Source: Syntrophomonadaceae bacterium
Lineage (GTDB): Bacteria; Bacillota; Syntrophomonadia; Syntrophomonadales; Syntrophomonadaceae
NCBI GenBank assembly: GCA_028698695.1
Contig: JAQVWB010000093.1
Span: 1-7,808 of the forward strand
Length of the DNA: 7,808 nucleotides
Direction: 5' to 3'
Part shown: positions 5,238 to 7,808 of the stretch, in pieces
How the letters are laid out: every line of letters starts with the position of its first letter
How positions within the stretch are numbered: the first letter of the stretch is position 1
The notes under the pieces: generated by a model
Databases searched by the model: none
The model's input: the letters and a program-made list of their open reading frames with translations, nothing else
Told to the model about the DNA's origin: nothing
Position numbers and translations under genes: made by a program

Positions 5238-5757
5238 TTAAACAACTCCTTCTCTTCATATTCTTTATGGATACGGTTCGCTTGTGTTGTAACCATCCTG
5301 CCGTACCACTAAGCTTTTCCCCAAAACCTGCTGGTATTGCTTTTAATGCTGCTAACCTGTTCGCTAATGCCAATAATAGAGATATTTTATATTTTCATAT
5401 ATTCCAAGTCTTTGGTATCAATAGTGAATTATATGATTCTTCCTGTAAATTATTATACTATTGGCATTTAATCCGGAAATAAAAAGTGCGGCTGATTTAA
5501 GTAAAATAATTATTGCGTTAACGAAAACTAAACAGGCTAATAGAGTAATTAAATGTTTAGTATGTAACAGCTATTTTATTTGAGGCCTTTAGTAGTACTT
5601 TCCCACCTAAGCAAAAATTTGCCTGTATGGTATATTAAAGTATATCTTTTCGGGCATATATAAGCAATTGGTCCTATTTCGATATTTGTCGGGTTATACC
5701 AATAAATCATGCTTCTTTCTCAATATTTCTATTAATTTCGCCTTTTCATGTAAATCT
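5238..5757. other. 520-bp intergenic stretch upstream of the phasin-like gene
   Basis: This stretch lies between the nrdG stop and the phasin-like gene and probably holds the promoter of the PHA cluster. Minus-strand candidates are TTGCTT-N17-TATACT (about 5625-5655), isolated TATAAT boxes at 5428-5433 and 5452-5457, and TTGATA-N16-TATGAA near 5395-5420. None is convincing alone. Inverted repeats are AATGCCAATA/TATTGGCATT (5366-5375, 5459-5468) and ACTAAACA/TGTTTAGT (5527-5534, 5554-5561). The second, followed on the minus strand by TTTTC, could be a weak nrdG terminator. Open frames here are short and lack ribosome binding sites. Confidence 0.45.
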
Positions 5758-6471
5758 TTAGATGTTTACAATGCGGACAGTTTGCACATATGGTGCCGCC
5801 AGATCAGCTATTGCTTGCATTTCTTCCCTGGAATAAGGTACGACTTCGCCATAGGCAGCATCCCAGGTTATTGAAGGATTGAATTGTTGCAGAGTGTATA
5901 GAGGAACGCCATTAATATAATTGGCTATGCTTTCAATGTCTTCCGGGGTATGTAAGGGTGGTACTACGGTGGTACGGAATTCCACCTGTACAGAAGAGTT
6001 CATGAGCAGGTTAATGGAGCTGCGAATGTTAAAGAAATCCTCAACAGAAAGTTTGCCACAGGCACTGCTATATTTACGATATTCCAGCGGGGCCTTGATG
6101 TCCATGGCAACATAGTCCAGCAGTTGTTCTTCCATGAGTTGCCGCAGCATTACCGGATTTGTGCCGTTGCTGTCCAGTTTAACCAGATAGCCCATTTTTT
6201 TTATTATCCGAATAGCATCCGGCAGGTCCGGATGCAGTGTCGGTTCACCGCCGGTTATGACTACTGCATCCAAAAAGCCTTTATGCTCCTGTAAAAATTC
6301 CACTGTTTCCTGCATGGTGACTGATGCTTCTGTATTACGTGATGTTCGCACCAGCAGATGCGGATTATGGCAAAAGGGACAACGAATGTTACATCCCCGT
6401 GTAAACAGTACCGCTGCAATTTCACCCGGATAATCAACCAGGCTTTGCGTTATCAGACCTGCAAATTCCAT
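5758..6471 (-). CDS. nrdG: Anaerobic ribonucleoside-triphosphate reductase activating protein (radical SAM), 237 aa
   Basis: NrdG uses a [4Fe-4S] cluster and S-adenosylmethionine to generate the glycyl radical on NrdD under anaerobic conditions. The cluster ligands are Cys27, Cys31 and Cys34 in the CxxxCxxC motif (GCNIRCPFCHNP). The SAM-binding GGEP motif is at 74-77 (VITGGEPTLHP). The opening GLITQSLVDYPGEIAAVLFTRGC is the usual N terminus of the longer NrdG type (about 230 residues), unlike the about 155-residue Escherichia coli NrdG. Its ATG directly abuts the nrdD stop (TAAATG) and no strong ribosome binding site precedes it, so translation is probably coupled to nrdD. Confidence 0.95.
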   Translation of the reverse strand: MEFAGLITQSLVDYPGEIAAVLFTRGCNIRCPFCHNPHLLVRTSRNTEASVTMQETVEFLQEHKGFLDAVVITGGEPTLHPDLPDAIRIIKKMGYLVKLDSNGTNPVMLRQLMEEQLLDYVAMDIKAPLEYRKYSSACGKLSVEDFFNIRSSINLLMNSSVQVEFRTTVVPPLHTPEDIESIANYINGVPLYTLQQFNPSITWDAAYGEVVPYSREEMQAIADLAAPYVQTVRIVNI

Positions 6472-7808
6472 TTATGACAACGCCCTGTCAAATACTTTTC
6501 TTTCTTTAAACTCTTCCTGTTTGCCTGCATTCCATTGATCTACCGGTCGCAGATACCCCACTACCCGTGAATATACTTCGCATTGAGTTTCTTTGCCTTC
6601 GGCTGCACATATGGGGCAAAGATGGTTTTTACCGCTGATGTAACCATGGCTGGGACAAATGCTGAAGGTAGGTGTCAGCGTAAAGTAGGGCAGTTTAAAT
6701 TGAGCGCATACCTTTTGCACCAGTTTCTTGGTAGAAGATACCGATGGTACTGCTTCACCCAGGAATATATGGAATACTGTGCCCCCTGTATAACGGGTCT
6801 GTAATTCATCCTGATAGTTTAAGGCCTTGAACAAATCCTCAGTATAATTTACCGGCAGCTGCGTGGAGTTGGTATAGTAAGGTTCAGCACCCCGCCGATA
6901 ATCGGCTTCGTTGGCTACGATGATATCCGGATATTTGTTTTTGTCTTTACGGGCAATGCCGTAGCTGACCCCTTCAGCCGGAGTTGCTTCCAGATTGTAG
7001 ATGTCGCCGGTTTCTTCCTGGTATATCATCAGCCGGTCACGCATAAAGTCCATTACTTCCAGAGCAAAGTTGTGTCCGGCCTCGCTGGCTATATCACAGC
7101 CCAGGAAGTTCAGACAGGCTTCATTCATGCCAATCAGTCCAATGGTGGAGAAGTGATTCTTCCAATATTGACCGGTGCCGGTTTTTACATCCCGCAGGTA
7201 AAACTGGGAATAAGGATATAGCCCTGAGTCGGTAAGATTCTCCAATATTTTACGCTTTATTTCCAGGCTGTTTTGAGCCATGTCCATCATTTTTATCAAG
7301 CGTTTATAAAAGTCTTCCTTGTCATTGGCCAGATAACCCAGACGACCCATGTTAATAGTTACTACCCCTATGGAACCGGTGAGCGGATTGGCACCAAATA
7401 ATCCGCCGCCGCGTTTTCTGAGTTCACGGTTGTCCAATCTCAGGCGACAGCACATACTGCGGGCATCTTCAGGATTCATGTCCGAGTTAATAAAGTTGGA
7501 GAAGTAGGGTATGCCGTATTTGGCCGTCATTTCCCATATCCTGTCATAGTTGGGGTTGTTCCAGTCAAAGTCTTCGGTAATGTTGTAGGTGGGAATGGGG
7601 AATGTAAATACTCTTTCCTCAGCATCCCCTTCCATCATTACTTCAGCAAAGGCCTGATTAAACATGTCCATTTCCGCCTGGAAATCTCCATAGGTAGTGT
7701 CCATGTATTTGCCGCCAATAATAACCGGTTCGGTTTTCATAAATTCCGGTACTTTAAGGTCCAGCGTGATATTGGTAAATGGCGTCTGGAAGCCTACCCG
7801 GGTAGGAA
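6472..7808 (-). CDS. nrdD: Anaerobic ribonucleoside-triphosphate reductase (class III), C-terminal 444 aa, 5' end outside the window
   Basis: NrdD reduces ribonucleoside triphosphates to deoxyribonucleotides without oxygen, using a glycyl radical. The frame stays open to the window edge: the codons at 7741-7806 read TRVGFQTPFTNITLDL, a conserved NrdD segment, so the Met at 7740 is internal. The active-site cysteine is in MCCRL (second Cys, codon starting near 7449). The glycyl-radical Gly lies in RVVGYL, 27 residues from the C terminus. The 297-residue spacing between them equals Cys384-Gly681 of the Escherichia coli enzyme. A zinc site CPSHGY...CPIC precedes the radical loop. It forms an operon with nrdG, with no bases between stop and start. 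Confidence 0.96.
   Translation of the reverse strand, partial: PTRVGFQTPFTNITLDLKVPEFMKTEPVIIGGKYMDTTYGDFQAEMDMFNQAFAEVMMEGDAEERVFTFPIPTYNITEDFDWNNPNYDRIWEMTAKYGIPYFSNFINSDMNPEDARSMCCRLRLDNRELRKRGGGLFGANPLTGSIGVVTINMGRLGYLANDKEDFYKRLIKMMDMAQNSLEIKRKILENLTDSGLYPYSQFYLRDVKTGTGQYWKNHFSTIGLIGMNEACLNFLGCDIASEAGHNFALEVMDFMRDRLMIYQEETGDIYNLEATPAEGVSYGIARKDKNKYPDIIVANEADYRRGAEPYYTNSTQLPVNYTEDLFKALNYQDELQTRYTGGTVFHIFLGEAVPSVSSTKKLVQKVCAQFKLPYFTLTPTFSICPSHGYISGKNHLCPICAAEGKETQCEVYSRVVGYLRPVDQWNAGKQEEFKERKVFDRALS

Noticed and set aside
5267..5482. Open frames on both strands in the 520-bp gap, including a minus-strand frame reading ALANRLAALKAIPAGFGEK
   Set aside because: They have no ATG with a ribosome binding site, no family resemblance, and the minus-strand frame overlaps the phasin start in another frame.
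5690..5765. A 22-codon minus-strand frame just past nrdG (SKDLHEKAKLIEILRKKHDL)
   Set aside because: It looks helical and protein-like, but it has no start codon and begins right after an in-frame stop, so chance or a decayed remnant cannot be told apart.
7738..7740. Met at 7740 as the true start of nrdD
   Set aside because: The frame remains open upstream and encodes the conserved NrdD segment RVGFQTPFTNITLDL, so the gene starts outside the window.
1..7808. CRISPR array, phage genes or transposase genes
   Set aside because: No regularly spaced repeats and no integrase, transposase or phage structural genes were seen on either strand.

Overview
The window looks like chromosomal DNA of an anaerobic, low-to-moderate GC Firmicute. 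Three things suggest this: strong AGGAGG-type ribosome binding sites before most genes, an oxygen-sensitive class III ribonucleotide reductase (nrdD-nrdG), and a polyhydroxyalkanoate (PHA) cluster with a short PhaR-like synthase subunit as in Bacillus class IV synthases. A member of the Syntrophomonadaceae (butyrate- and fatty-acid-oxidising syntrophs that store PHA) fits best, but that is inference from gene content and was not tested by a search.

Layout. 1-90: edge of an intergenic region with two near-identical operator-like boxes 42 bp apart next to a leftward promoter. 274-303: bidirectional-looking terminator. 407-481: tRNA-Thr(CGU) on the minus strand with its own good promoter. 577-750: a 57-aa CxxC/CxxC zinc-ribbon protein on the minus strand, with its own terminator at 544-571. 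794-932: a nested inverted-repeat element resembling a MITE. 1058-1345: a 95-aa orphan protein on the minus strand. 1538-2686: an alpha/beta-hydrolase (lipase-type, AHSKG elbow) on the plus strand, divergent from the orphan. 2683-5237: the PHA cluster on the minus strand, transcribed phasin-like gene, then terminator, then phaR/phaE-like subunit, phaJ and phaC. 5238-5757: a 520-bp non-coding stretch. 5758-7808: nrdG and the 3' part of nrdD on the minus strand.

How it fits together. PhaJ would convert a beta-oxidation enoyl-CoA such as crotonyl-CoA to (R)-3-hydroxyacyl-CoA. The PhaC/PhaR-like pair would polymerise it, and the 115-aa protein would coat the granule. In Bacillus phaR-phaB-phaC operons the middle gene is the reductase phaB; here that slot holds phaJ, which suits an organism living on fatty-acid oxidation. 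The convergent hydrolase overlaps the end of phaC by 4 bp and may act on the polymer or on lipids. A long hairpin terminator between the phasin-like gene and the synthase genes could allow more phasin than synthase to be made.

Most of the content belongs to known families. The less explained items are the paired operators at the left edge, the nested-repeat element, the palindrome/terminator combination before phaR, the basic Ala/Pro/Lys tail of the PhaR-like subunit, and the orphan 95-aa protein.
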